NCBI GenBank assembly: GCA_047611425.1
Contig: JBLFWJ010000058.1
Span: 1 to 17,562, forward strand
Direction: 5' to 3'
Length of the DNA: 17,562 nucleotides
Source of the DNA: JBLFWJ01 sp047611425
Lineage (GTDB): Bacteria > Bacteroidota > Bacteroidia > UBA10329
The notes below the pieces were generated by a model. It was not told where the DNA came from. It made no database searches and saw only the letters and a list, made by a program, of their open reading frames with translations. Positions 7,629 through 15,817 of this stretch are shown piece after piece; position 1 is the stretch's first letter, and each line of letters starts with the position of its first letter. Both the position numbers and the translations under genes were made by a program.

Positions 7629-9080
7629 ATGCTAGCACCTCCTCCATGTGATTTGGACAGTATCGCACCTTACGTTCCAACTGTTGATAAACCGTGGGAC
7701 GAACAACGGGCCAAACACCTTTATAGAAGACTCGGTTTCGGGACTGATTTGGCAACCATACAAGCTGCGATACTTCAAGACCCTCTGACCTTGATTGACA
7801 ATCTGGTAGATGCTGCCATTACATTGCCAACAACACCTGCCCCTGCATGGGGAAATTGGGCCTTGGCAGATTATAATGATGTTGAAGTTGAAGCACCTCA
7901 ACAGGTGCTGGATTGGTACGCACAGTTCATCAACGACATGCTGGACAACGGTTTACGGGATAAGCTGACTTTGTTCTGGAGCAATCACTTCGTAACTCAA
8001 TTGAACGCGTATGAATGTCCTTCGTACATGTTTCAGTATTACAATTTACTTCAGACACATGGGCTAGGAAATTTTCAGGATTTCACCCATGCCATGGGAA
8101 TTACTCCAGCCATGATTGTCTACCTGAACGCTTATCAGAATACGGCTGCCTCGCCTAATGAGAACTACGCTCGTGAATTATTCGAGTTGTTCACGCTTGG
8201 GGAGAATAATGGCTACAACCAAACCGACATCGTTGAAACAGCGAAGGCGCTAACCGGATACAATGGCTTTACAGATTTCTGTGCTCCTATCACCTTTGAT
8301 GACTTAAGCCATTCCCATGCAGATAAAACCATTTTCGGCCAGACCGGAGATTGGGATTACGATGATGTGATCAGCATTATTTTTGCCCAAAGAGGTGCTG
8401 AAGTAGCACAACACATCTGCAACAAGCTTTACACCTACTTCGCCAGTCCAGAGCCAGATCAAGCCATAATTGATGAAATGGCATCAACGTTTATCAGCAA
8501 CAATTTTGAGATTGCTCCAGTGCTCAAGCAACTCTTCAAAAGTGAGCACTTTTTTGATGATGATTTGGTAGGAGTTAAGATTAAGAGCCCGATGGAGGTG
8601 ATATTGTCTACTATTAAAGATGGCAATTTCAGCTATGATGACAATGTAATTGAAGCCGCCAGATATTATGGTGGTCTTTTAGGTCAGGAAATATTTGATC
8701 CAGTTGATGTTGCCGGCTGGCAAGGAAACCATACTTGGATAAACACTAGCACCATAACTGGACGTTGGCTAATTATCGATGATTACATGCTCTGGCTCTA
8801 CGACAATCATCCTGAGGAATTAAGAAGCCTAGCCATTGATTTGGTTGGAGGAGTTAGTTCGGATCCGGCTTTGATCACGCAAAAAATTGTGGATTATTTC
8901 ACACCAAAAGGATTGCTCACGGCTTCCGAATACAGCCAAGCCACAACTGTATTCAAGTGGGAATATCCTCAGAACTATTACGACCTCGGGATATGGAGCT
9001 TGAATGATGAATATGCGCCTGCTCAAGTAGCATTCTTGCTGATTCACATTTCTCATATGCCAGAATTTCAATTGACTTAA
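7629..9080 (+). CDS. DUF1800 domain-containing protein
   Basis: The protein carries the DUF1800 domain over nearly its whole 483 residues. Counting from the ATG at 7629, the signature pieces are PWDEQRAKHLYRRLGFG (about 22-38), LTLFWSNHF (about 114-122), ARELFELFTLG (about 181-191), KSPMEVI and the late DVAGWQGN. The biochemical role is unknown; DUF1800 genes very often sit beside DUF1501 genes, as here. No signal peptide, lipobox or sorting domain is visible from either start, which contrasts with its exported partner. A TTG at 7560 would add 23 residues; I prefer the ATG because remembered relatives begin with a short Pro-rich segment before the PW..R motif. No ATG lies further upstream in frame before a stop at 7515. 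The DUF1501 gene follows 11 bases later. Confidence 0.88.
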   Translation: MLAPPPCDLDSIAPYVPTVDKPWDEQRAKHLYRRLGFGTDLATIQAAILQDPLTLIDNLVDAAITLPTTPAPAWGNWALADYNDVEVEAPQQVLDWYAQFINDMLDNGLRDKLTLFWSNHFVTQLNAYECPSYMFQYYNLLQTHGLGNFQDFTHAMGITPAMIVYLNAYQNTAASPNENYARELFELFTLGENNGYNQTDIVETAKALTGYNGFTDFCAPITFDDLSHSHADKTIFGQTGDWDYDDVISIIFAQRGAEVAQHICNKLYTYFASPEPDQAIIDEMASTFISNNFEIAPVLKQLFKSEHFFDDDLVGVKIKSPMEVILSTIKDGNFSYDDNVIEAARYYGGLLGQEIFDPVDVAGWQGNHTWINTSTITGRWLIIDDYMLWLYDNHPEELRSLAIDLVGGVSSDPALITQKIVDYFTPKGLLTASEYSQATTVFKWEYPQNYYDLGIWSLNDEYAPAQVAFLLIHISHMPEFQLT

Positions 9081-9091
9081 CAGCCTCGATT

Positions 9092-10732
9092 ATGGACAAT
9101 TCAAAGGACAAAAAAGACAGGCTTTTCAAATTGCCTTACTCCAAGCCAAGCTTGGATGACATTAAACATGCGGAACATCACCAGTATTGGGATCGCAGAA
9201 CATTCTTCAAAACGCTTGGGCTAGGAATTGGAGGATCTATGATGTTGGGAGGAATGAACGTGGGTGCCACAGCAGTTTCTCCACTCACAAAAGCACTCAG
9301 TGCTGCAGATTCAGATCGGGTTTTGGTCTTTATCAGATTAAAGGGAGGAAATGATGGATTGAATACAATCGTTCCTATTTATGATTATTCAACCTACGCA
9401 GCGTATCGAAGTACAATTCGAATTGAGGAATCCGACACGTTCAATCTGAATGATCAATTCGCCATGCCCAACTTTATGGGCTCACTGGAATCCATGTGGG
9501 GAGACGGCAAAATGAAAGTTGTTCATGGTGTGGGGTATGATGACCAAAACCTTTCGCACTTCAGGTCATCAGACATTTGGGGAACAGGTTCGGATGCGTC
9601 AGAAACTGTCGACTCTGGGTTTTTAGGTCGCTATTATGAAGAAGAATACCCGGATTTTTTAAATAACCCTCCATCAGATCCGCTAGCGATTCAAATTGGA
9701 AGTATTGGTAATTTGATGTTCCGTGGATCTGACAATACAGAGTACGCCTTCTCTGTGGCAGATCCTGAGCAGTTGTATCAATTGGCTCAGAATGGATGGC
9801 TACATGACGTAAATAACATACCCGAATGCTTGTATGGAGAACAACTAGGATACTTGAGAGCAATCACCAATAGTACATTCACCTACGCAGGGGTTATTAA
9901 TGATGCCTACACGTCATCTACCAACTCGGTGGCTTATCCAAATTCGGCCTTGTCAAATCAATTGGCAATGGTTGCTCGCTTGATTAAGGGTGGAATGGGA
10001 ACCAAAGTTTATCTTGTTACCCTGGATGGATTCGATACACATGCATTACAACCCGAAAATCATCAAGCCCTGTTAACAGATCTTGCAGATGGCATTAAGA
10101 GTTTTTACGAAGACTTAGATGCCTCGGGCAGAGCGGAAGATGTGATGAGTATGACCATTTCTGAGTTTGGCCGAAGGGTTGAACAGAATGCTTCGAATGG
10201 CACCGATCACGGTGCTGCAGCACCATCCATGTTCTTTGGGCCTAGTTTGGCAGGTAATGGCTTTATCGGGGATCACCCATCACTGACCAATTTGGATCCT
10301 TCCGGAAACATGGTTCACAATATTGACTATCGGCAGTTATATGCTTCTGTTCTACAGGATTGGCTTTGTATTCCTGAAAGCATTGTTGATGATTCACTTC
10401 TTGGCGTTAGCTACGACAGGCTACCTCTTGGGTTTGAGTGCATCACTTCTGTTAAAGAAACAGATCGAATCACCTTAAATCACAAGCCTCTATACATGCC
10501 CGGTGGCGATGTTTTAATTGAATACACACTTCCTTCCGGAATGGATATTCAAGTTGAATTGTTCAACATAATGGGGCAGCAAATGGCATTATTGGATAGT
10601 GGCAGAAAGCAACCTGGAACACATCAGGTTTCTGTTCTATCCAAAATAGACCACTTGGCAAGTGGCCAATACATCTATCGAATAGTTGCGAATGGAAAGC
10701 CATACAGCAGGTCGATCGTGATCAGCAAGTAG
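9092..10732 (+). CDS. DUF1501 protein with Tat-like N-terminus and T9SS type A sorting domain
   Basis: The 546-residue product has three parts. Residues 1-62 hold a 33-residue polar lead, a twin-arginine-like motif DRRTFFK (34-40) and a Gly-rich hydrophobic stretch (41-62), resembling a Tat signal. Residues about 74-450 are a DUF1501 domain (sulfatase/phosphatase-like fold), with RLKGGNDGLNTIVP, VTLDGFDTHA and the signature SEFGRRVEQNASNGTDHG. Residues 469-546 form a T9SS sorting domain, with the FNIMGQQ core strand, SGQYIYRI and a basic tail ending in SIVISK. The protein should reach the cell surface or be secreted after periplasmic entry. Function is unknown; the family pairs with DUF1800, whose gene is 11 bases upstream. 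A terminator follows at 10757. Confidence 0.9.
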   Translation: MDNSKDKKDRLFKLPYSKPSLDDIKHAEHHQYWDRRTFFKTLGLGIGGSMMLGGMNVGATAVSPLTKALSAADSDRVLVFIRLKGGNDGLNTIVPIYDYSTYAAYRSTIRIEESDTFNLNDQFAMPNFMGSLESMWGDGKMKVVHGVGYDDQNLSHFRSSDIWGTGSDASETVDSGFLGRYYEEEYPDFLNNPPSDPLAIQIGSIGNLMFRGSDNTEYAFSVADPEQLYQLAQNGWLHDVNNIPECLYGEQLGYLRAITNSTFTYAGVINDAYTSSTNSVAYPNSALSNQLAMVARLIKGGMGTKVYLVTLDGFDTHALQPENHQALLTDLADGIKSFYEDLDASGRAEDVMSMTISEFGRRVEQNASNGTDHGAAAPSMFFGPSLAGNGFIGDHPSLTNLDPSGNMVHNIDYRQLYASVLQDWLCIPESIVDDSLLGVSYDRLPLGFECITSVKETDRITLNHKPLYMPGGDVLIEYTLPSGMDIQVELFNIMGQQMALLDSGRKQPGTHQVSVLSKIDHLASGQYIYRIVANGKPYSRSIVISK

Positions 10733-10756
10733 AAAAAACTATATGTGATAACAGTT

Positions 10757-10788
10757 ACCGTCTCGGACTCCTCCGGGGCGGTTTTTTT
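10757..10788 (+). terminator. Rho-independent terminator of the DUF1800-DUF1501 operon
   Basis: A 10-bp stem (10757-10766 with 10773-10782, including two G-T wobbles) has a 6-base loop and runs straight into seven T residues (10782-10788). It sits 24 bases after the DUF1501 stop and ends 19 bases before the rhodanese ATG. It thus isolates the rhodanese gene from the operon upstream and shows that a GTG at 10745 is not the rhodanese start. Confidence 0.85.
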
Positions 10789-10807
10789 GTACCCACAAAA
10801 CAGAACA

Positions 10808-11125
10808 ATGGGAATTTTATCATCACTATTCGGAATAGGAAACAAGACAGAGAAAATTCAGGAGTATCTGAATGATGGAGCTATGATTGTGGACGTTCGA
10901 ACCAAAGAAGAGTATCGAATGGGCAATATCAAGAAGTCCGAGAACTTCCCGTTGCAGTTAATTGAAGGGAAAATTCCAAAACTCAAAAAGAGCAATACGA
11001 AAATCATTACCTGTTGCCAATCTGGAGCTAGAAGTAGTGCCGCTGCAGCAGTTTTGAAAAGAAACGGAATAGACGCAGTCAACGGTGGTTCATGGAATAG
11101 TTTACAATCAATAATGAAGGGTTAA
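10808..11125 (+). CDS. Single-domain rhodanese-like sulfurtransferase
   Basis: This 105-residue protein is one rhodanese domain. It contains IVDVRTKEEY (27-36, the CH2-like start), the active-site loop CCQSGARS (69-76) with the predicted sulfur-accepting Cys70, and the closing NGGSWNS (92-98). Small rhodaneses carry persulfide sulfur or reduce thiosulfate; the partner is unknown. The frame is open upstream to a GTG at 10745, but that extension would run through the terminator hairpin at 10757-10788, so ATG 10808 is the start. The first ten residues, MGILSSLFGI, are mildly hydrophobic but too short for a clear export signal, so it is likely cytoplasmic or peripheral. Cys69 next to Cys70 could matter for persulfide exchange. 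Confidence 0.9.
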   Translation: MGILSSLFGIGNKTEKIQEYLNDGAMIVDVRTKEEYRMGNIKKSENFPLQLIEGKIPKLKKSNTKIITCCQSGARSSAAAAVLKRNGIDAVNGGSWNSLQSIMKG

Positions 11126-11162
11126 AGAGATTGAGATTATGGTGAGTTTGGTGGAAATGCAA

Positions 11163-11189
11163 AAGGCGTCCGACTAAGTCGGACGCCTT
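11163..11189. terminator. Hairpin terminator shared by convergent rhodanese and thioredoxin genes
   Basis: A perfect 12-bp inverted repeat (11163-11174 with 11178-11189) has a 3-base loop and lies between two convergent stop codons. On the minus strand it is followed by TTTT, on the plus strand only by TTCGCATTAA. It therefore looks stronger for the minus-strand thioredoxin gene but may serve both. Confidence 0.75.
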
Positions 11190-11216
11190 CGCATTAATAA
11201 AACTATTGAATTAGAA

Positions 11217-11699
11217 TTAGTTTTTAGATTCGGCTAATATCTTCTCAGCGGCTCCAATCCATCCTGGAGGCCCCCCAGCAACATAACCTGTTTTACCAAT
11301 CTGACTAAAATTAACCTGATTTGTCTCCTTGTTCATAGTTGGATTGACAAACCAAATGGTTGGGTATCCGCGAACTCCAAACATCTGCTGCATTTCAGAA
11401 TTTTGCTTTCGCAATTCTTCAGAAATCGCAGTTCTTCTTGGAAAATCCAACTCCATCAATACCACGTTCTCGGTTGCCCATTTCTCAAATTCCGGTGTAA
11501 AGAAAACTTCCCTTTGAAGCTTTTTGCACCAACCACACCAATCGCTACCGGTAAAGAATAACAGCATCGGCTTACCCGATTTAATAGAAGCGTCAATTCC
11601 TTTGCTCATGTCCGTTTCCCACTTCACTCCTTTTTCTTGGCCAACGGCAATTCCAGTTGTCAGAATCACACATACAAACATTGTAATCAATTTTTTCAT
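11217..11699 (-). CDS. Exported thioredoxin-like protein (Thioredoxin_7 type)
   Basis: The protein has 160 residues from the ATG at 11699. It has a Sec signal peptide (residues 1 to about 20, MKKLITMFVCVILTTGIAVG) and a thioredoxin fold whose redox motif is WCGWC (54-58, Cys55 and Cys58) in the context FFTGSDWCGWCKKL. A later GVRGYPTIWFVNP segment contains the cis-Pro (Y-P-T). It is therefore probably a periplasmic thiol-disulfide protein; relatives reduce or isomerise disulfides, but the substrate cannot be told. An upstream in-frame ATG at 11723 would add eight charged residues before the signal peptide; I reject it because the shorter form begins with the classic MKK. The C-terminal GGPPGWIGAAEKIL is family-like. 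It ends against the shared hairpin at 11163-11189. Confidence 0.88.
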   Translation of the reverse strand: MKKLITMFVCVILTTGIAVGQEKGVKWETDMSKGIDASIKSGKPMLLFFTGSDWCGWCKKLQREVFFTPEFEKWATENVVLMELDFPRRTAISEELRKQNSEMQQMFGVRGYPTIWFVNPTMNKETNQVNFSQIGKTGYVAGGPPGWIGAAEKILAESKN

Positions 11700-11842
11700 C
11701 TCTCTTATTTTGAAGTCGCCCAAAGAAACGCAGAAAAATATTCACGAAACATAATTTGAACTACAGTTTCCCACCTCTGCGTAAAATGATGCCAAGATGA
11801 CATTACTGGAATTCACAGTACAAAAATTTAGATCAACGACCG

Positions 11843-11850
11843 TACCTTGG
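11843..11850 (+). promoter_or_regulatory. Weak -7 box candidate (TACCTTGG)
   Basis: TACCTTGG fits TAnnTTTG except at the seventh position and sits 24 bases before the ATG at 11875, in the gap between divergent genes. No -33 element is evident, so this is only a candidate. Confidence 0.28.
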
Positions 11851-11874
11851 TTCGCTGAATGAAATCCCATTAGC

Positions 11875-12744
11875 ATGAAGAAGTTTCTGAGTCTGTTACT
11901 AATTGGCCTTTGCATTTCTGGCCTGTCGTTCGCCCAACAAGGAATGGAAGATGTGGTCTATTTAAAGGATGGCAGCATATACCGAGGTATGATCCTAGAA
12001 ATGGTTCCGAATAAGAGCCTAAAGGTTCAAACTAAGGACGGCAATGTCTTCGTGGTAAAAATGAATACCGTTGAAAAAGTGGTAAAAGAAGAGCCGTTCA
12101 CCAATAAGCCAAACATGGCAACAAAAATTGATCCACCGAAAAAAGAAAAAGCACCACGAGTTGCCAAACCACCATTTGAACCGAGATTGAAGGGTTACTT
12201 TTTTCAAGGGCAGGTCATGCTTGAAGCAATACAGGGTGGAATTCACATAATTAACGGCTACAAATTTGGGCGCTTCGGTTATCTAGGCATCGGGGTTGGG
12301 TTTGATAATGTAATCGCATCTCCTGTTAAGGACATTGATCTATCTGGGTTTGGATTTCCGAACAACGATGAAGATGGCTTTAGAGGTGTATATCTGCCAT
12401 TATTCTTGTTTCATCAAGGGGATATTTTGAAAACACGGGTCACACCTTTTTACGCTGTGGAAGCTGGATATGCTTTTGCACTTAATATGAACGGGCCTTT
12501 TAGCAATTCAGATGAGTTGTATAGAGAAGGTGGAATAATGGGTGGTGCTGGAATTGGTGTTCGTTTCAACAGTCGTTCAAAACGAGCTCAATTCAGTTTG
12601 CTCCTTAACGTAAACGTTAAGAACGTTCGGTATCAACGTGAGTATTATGCGTATGATGAGTTTTATACGACATACAGCTACCGCAACGAAATCATAGAAG
12701 AACTCTTGTTTTTTCCAGGTCTTCGATTTGGAGTAGGATTCTGA
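11875..12744 (+). CDS. Exported protein with 'YLKDGS' N-terminal domain and probable outer-membrane barrel
   Basis: This 289-residue protein is not a named family to me. Residues 1-20 form a Sec signal peptide ending in SFA, with Gln at the probable mature N-terminus. Residues 26-70 (VVYLKDGSIYRGMILE, then SLKVQTKDGNVFVVKM and VEKV) form a small beta-rich, SH3/LSm-like unit found at the N-terminus of many Bacteroidota exported proteins. A Lys/Pro-rich linker (about 76-103) follows. Residues about 105-289 alternate in the way of outer-membrane beta strands and end in Phe (GLRFGVGF), a common barrel ending. Topology is inferred and no function can be given. Its TGA abuts the symporter stop codon on the other strand with no spacer. 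Confidence 0.72.
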   Translation: MKKFLSLLLIGLCISGLSFAQQGMEDVVYLKDGSIYRGMILEMVPNKSLKVQTKDGNVFVVKMNTVEKVVKEEPFTNKPNMATKIDPPKKEKAPRVAKPPFEPRLKGYFFQGQVMLEAIQGGIHIINGYKFGRFGYLGIGVGFDNVIASPVKDIDLSGFGFPNNDEDGFRGVYLPLFLFHQGDILKTRVTPFYAVEAGYAFALNMNGPFSNSDELYREGGIMGGAGIGVRFNSRSKRAQFSLLLNVNVKNVRYQREYYAYDEFYTTYSYRNEIIEELLFFPGLRFGVGF

Positions 12745-14493
12745 TTAGAACTTCTTCCAATTTCGGAAGATGATAAACATACAACCTGAGGCTAGGGCAA
12801 TTAGTCCTATTCCCATTGCAAGGTTGCCGTAAATAATGGCTCCAGTTCCGAAAAGGAAACTATACACGGCCAAACATCCAAGGAACATCCCTAGAATCTG
12901 CAGCGGTAATTGACCGTCTTCTGATCCCTCCATTCTGTAATTTTTCCATCCAGAGGTTGGGTTGATCCTTCTACAGAATTCGCGAAGCACTTCATCCGCC
13001 TCGGGGGCCGTTAAAAACGTTACTGAAACCCAACCAACGGTTGTTATCACTACGCCTGCAACCAGTTTAAAATGAGAACTTAACTCGACTAGTCCCAATG
13101 CAGGGTGAACCAATTCAAAATAGATTGCCACCAAAAATGAAATGACCATTCCGCTGATTTCGGTCCATGCATTTATTCTCCACCAGAACCAACGAAGAAT
13201 AAATATGAGGCCAGTGCCTGCTCCTATCTGAAGTAAAATATTGAATGCTTGCAGTGCGTTGCTTAGCATAAGCGCAAACACTGCGGCCAAGACCATTAGC
13301 AATAACGTGGAAATCCGCCCAACCATCACCTGCTTTTTGTCAGAAGCTTCACGGTCGATAAAACGCACATAAAAGTCGTTCACAACGTATGAGCTCCCCC
13401 AATTGAGGTGCGTGGAAATGGTGCTCATGAATGCCGCAATTAGCGATGCAATCACCAAACCAAGTAAGCCTGAAGGAAGAAAGGTGAGCATGGCAGGAAA
13501 AGCCAAATCATCATTAATTATTGATGGATCCACCTCCGGGAATGCAGCCCCAATACTGGCTAAGTCAGGGAAAACCACAACCGAGCAAAGCGCTATAATA
13601 ATCCAAGGCCAAGGCCTTAATGCATAGTGCGCAATATTGAAAAACAGGGTTGCGCCCATTGCATGGCGTTCGTCTTTTGCGGCCAACATTCGCTGGGCGA
13701 TGTACCCGCCTCCACCGGGTTCTGCGCCCGGATACCAAACACTCCACCATTGAACTGCCAACGGCACAATCAAAAGCGGTATCAAGTTTTTAGTATCACT
13801 AAAGTCAGGAAAAAAGGAGGTCAACTCCCCCACCCTTTCATTGGCAAGTAAGTTTTCCAATCCACCAATTTGAGGAAGATCGACCAAAACGTAGGCCGCC
13901 CAAACCGTGCCTATCATTGCTAATAAGAATTGAAAGAAATCAGTAATCAACACGCCCCGCAATCCACCGAGCATACTGTAAAGCACAGTCACCGAACCCG
14001 CGATCACAACACTCTCAACTGGAGAAAGACCAAGCATAATCCCTCCGATCTTGATTGCTGCAAGACAGACCGTGGCCATGATCATTACGTTAAAGAATAC
14101 CCCAAGGTAAATTGCTCGGAATCCACGAAGGAATGCAGCGCCCTTCCCACCATATCTAATCTCGTAGAATTCAAGATCGGTCAGAACCCCACTTCTTCGC
14201 CACAACTTAGAGTAGACGAAAACCGTCAGCATTCCTGTTAAAAGAAAGGACCACCAAACCCAGTTTCCAGCAACACCATTCTTTCTTACGATGTCGGTTA
14301 CCAAGTTTGGTGTGTCTGCCGAGAACGTTGTGGCCACCATACTTACTCCAAGCAGCCACCAAGGCATATTCCTACCCGAAAGAAAAAACTCCTTAGAACT
14401 TGTACCTGCTTTACGGGAAACCGCAATTCCGATGATCAATGAGACCAAAAAGAATAGGGCTATAATAATCTGATCAATACCTGATAATTGCAT
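12745..14493 (-). CDS. Sodium:solute symporter (SSS/SLC5 family)
   Basis: This 582-residue integral membrane transporter has the SSS (LeuT-like) arrangement of about 13-14 helices, using the sodium gradient to import a small solute. Family features include the first helix at about 5-25, FFLSGRNMPWWLLGVSMVATTFSADT (36-61), GGLRGVLITDFFQF and the STISTHLNWGSSYVVNDFY region, whose Ser/Thr residues correspond to the Na2-site helix. The EADEVLREFCRRINP hydrophilic loop near the C-terminus and a closing helix pair are typical of the Bacteroidota subgroup. The substrate (sugar, amino acid or organic acid) cannot be read from sequence and no catabolic genes are adjacent. The stop codon touches that of the exported protein on the plus strand, and the DUF4407 gene is divergent across 166 bases. 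Confidence 0.92.
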   Translation of the reverse strand: MQLSGIDQIIIALFFLVSLIIGIAVSRKAGTSSKEFFLSGRNMPWWLLGVSMVATTFSADTPNLVTDIVRKNGVAGNWVWWSFLLTGMLTVFVYSKLWRRSGVLTDLEFYEIRYGGKGAAFLRGFRAIYLGVFFNVMIMATVCLAAIKIGGIMLGLSPVESVVIAGSVTVLYSMLGGLRGVLITDFFQFLLAMIGTVWAAYVLVDLPQIGGLENLLANERVGELTSFFPDFSDTKNLIPLLIVPLAVQWWSVWYPGAEPGGGGYIAQRMLAAKDERHAMGATLFFNIAHYALRPWPWIIIALCSVVVFPDLASIGAAFPEVDPSIINDDLAFPAMLTFLPSGLLGLVIASLIAAFMSTISTHLNWGSSYVVNDFYVRFIDREASDKKQVMVGRISTLLLMVLAAVFALMLSNALQAFNILLQIGAGTGLIFILRWFWWRINAWTEISGMVISFLVAIYFELVHPALGLVELSSHFKLVAGVVITTVGWVSVTFLTAPEADEVLREFCRRINPTSGWKNYRMEGSEDGQLPLQILGMFLGCLAVYSFLFGTGAIIYGNLAMGIGLIALASGCMFIIFRNWKKF

Positions 14494-14659
14494 GGAGTGT
14501 GGTTAGAGGAGAAAAGTAGGTGAATTCTTCGCAGACAGTTTTCACCCTCTGTCTATGTTTTCAACTATTGCTGTTGAATACCAAATCTCCTTAAAAGAAG
14601 TTAATAGGTTATTCTGCCTGCTTCGAACTTTCAATATTTAAGAATTCAAACCAACAATC

Positions 14660-15781
14660 ATGAAGGATATACAAGCGTTTCTACTTTTTTCATCAGGGGC
14701 CCAACAATCGATTTTGGATAGATGCCCAACGGATGTAAACCGCTATATGGCAATTGGTGCAACGGTTTTCTTTACAGGATTGCTGGCGTTTATCTCAGCT
14801 TCATACGCACTAAATTCCGTTTTTCAGTCGCCAATTTTGGCTGTTGTTCTCGGATTGGTTTGGGGTATAATGATCTACAACCTTGATAGATTGATCGTGA
14901 TGAGCTTGAGAAGCACAGGGTCATTCTTTAGAGACATGTTCATGGCATTGCCGAGAATTGCACTTGCACTTTTATTCGCGATTGTCATTTCAACTCCTCT
15001 TGAGTTGAGGATTTTCAATAATGAAATTCAGGGTGAACTCGTTCTGATGAATGTGGAACAGAAAAAAGCACATGAAACTGCAACCAAAACCCGTTTCATT
15101 GAGGAACGAAATACCCTTCTAGCAACCCGAACTGAATTGGAATCGGAGATAACCTCAATTCGAACCAAGCGTGATGATCTCGCCTTAATCGCACTTCAAG
15201 AAGCTGACGGAACAGGCGGTTCAATGAACAAGAACCTTGGGCCAATCTACGAGGCGAAAAAAGCGGAAGTTGAAAAGTTGGACAACGAACTAAAAGAAAA
15301 GGTGGCTTCTTCGCAACCTCTTATCAATGAAATTGAAAGTGGATTACAGCAGAATCTGACAGAAGAGAGAGCTGCATTGGCTTCTCTGACTTCAGTTCCA
15401 ATATCTGGTATGATTGGCAAATTGGAAGCGCTCAGCCGATTGACGGCCAAGAGTCCAACTATCCGTACTGCTCATCTTTTCATCTTTCTTTTGTTTGTTG
15501 CTTTAGAACTTACTCCGATCTTGGTTAAACTCATCTCGTTGCGTTCACCGTACGACATGCGTTTGTCGACCCATGAATTCAATCACGAAACAAACAACTC
15601 AGTCATCCGACATTTGGCCGACAGTAAAATGAAGGAATCAATTTCTGTAAACGGATCTGTGATAGGTCATAGAACAAAGGCAACCATTGAAGCAGAAAAG
15701 GCCATCATTGATCAAAGGCTAAAAGAAAAGCTGGACAAAGTTCGAAATGGAAATTCGGGATGGGACAACGCTTTTGGTTAA
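14660..15781 (+). CDS. DUF4407 membrane protein with periplasmic or cytoplasmic coiled coil
   Basis: The 373-residue protein matches DUF4407: the opening segment SSGAQQSILDRCPTDVNRYMAIGATV (11-36) and VWGIMIYNLDRLIVMSLR (67-84) are its hallmarks. Hydrophobic segments lie at about 31-52, 57-75, 94-114 and 270-295. Between the third and fourth is a long charged heptad-like region (about 128-245, rich in Glu, Lys and Thr) that should form a coiled coil. A hydrophilic tail follows the last helix. The role of DUF4407 proteins is unknown. The ATG at 14660 begins the family-typical start. It is divergent from the symporter and followed, 51 bases on, by the UPF0306 gene, which has its own promoter. 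Confidence 0.88.
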   Translation: MKDIQAFLLFSSGAQQSILDRCPTDVNRYMAIGATVFFTGLLAFISASYALNSVFQSPILAVVLGLVWGIMIYNLDRLIVMSLRSTGSFFRDMFMALPRIALALLFAIVISTPLELRIFNNEIQGELVLMNVEQKKAHETATKTRFIEERNTLLATRTELESEITSIRTKRDDLALIALQEADGTGGSMNKNLGPIYEAKKAEVEKLDNELKEKVASSQPLINEIESGLQQNLTEERAALASLTSVPISGMIGKLEALSRLTAKSPTIRTAHLFIFLLFVALELTPILVKLISLRSPYDMRLSTHEFNHETNNSVIRHLADSKMKESISVNGSVIGHRTKATIEAEKAIIDQRLKEKLDKVRNGNSGWDNAFG

Positions 15782-15795
15782 TCTCGTCTGAATCA

Positions 15796-15815
15796 GTCAA
15801 TTGAAATCAATTGAC
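15796..15815. promoter_or_regulatory. Perfect inverted repeat, operator candidate
   Basis: GTCAATTG (15796-15803) and CAATTGAC (15808-15815) are exact reverse complements separated by AAAT. Each arm contains CAATTG, so the hexamer occurs twice, ten bases apart, about one helical turn. The repeat ends two bases before the -7 box at 15818, a position where a bound dimer would block RNA polymerase. It is A+T-rich and lacks a T tract, so it does not look like a terminator for DUF4407. No regulator gene is adjacent. Confidence 0.45.
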
Positions 15816-15817
15816 AA

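Noticed and set aside
13403..14473. Several plus-strand open frames antisense to the symporter
   Set aside because: They are antisense to a complete, well-recognised transporter, and their translations have no recognisable domain and an odd composition.
14533..14554. AGACAG/CTGTCT inverted repeat in the symporter-DUF4407 divergent gap
   Set aside because: Six-base arms with a ten-base loop are weak, and no clear promoter box is positioned next to it.
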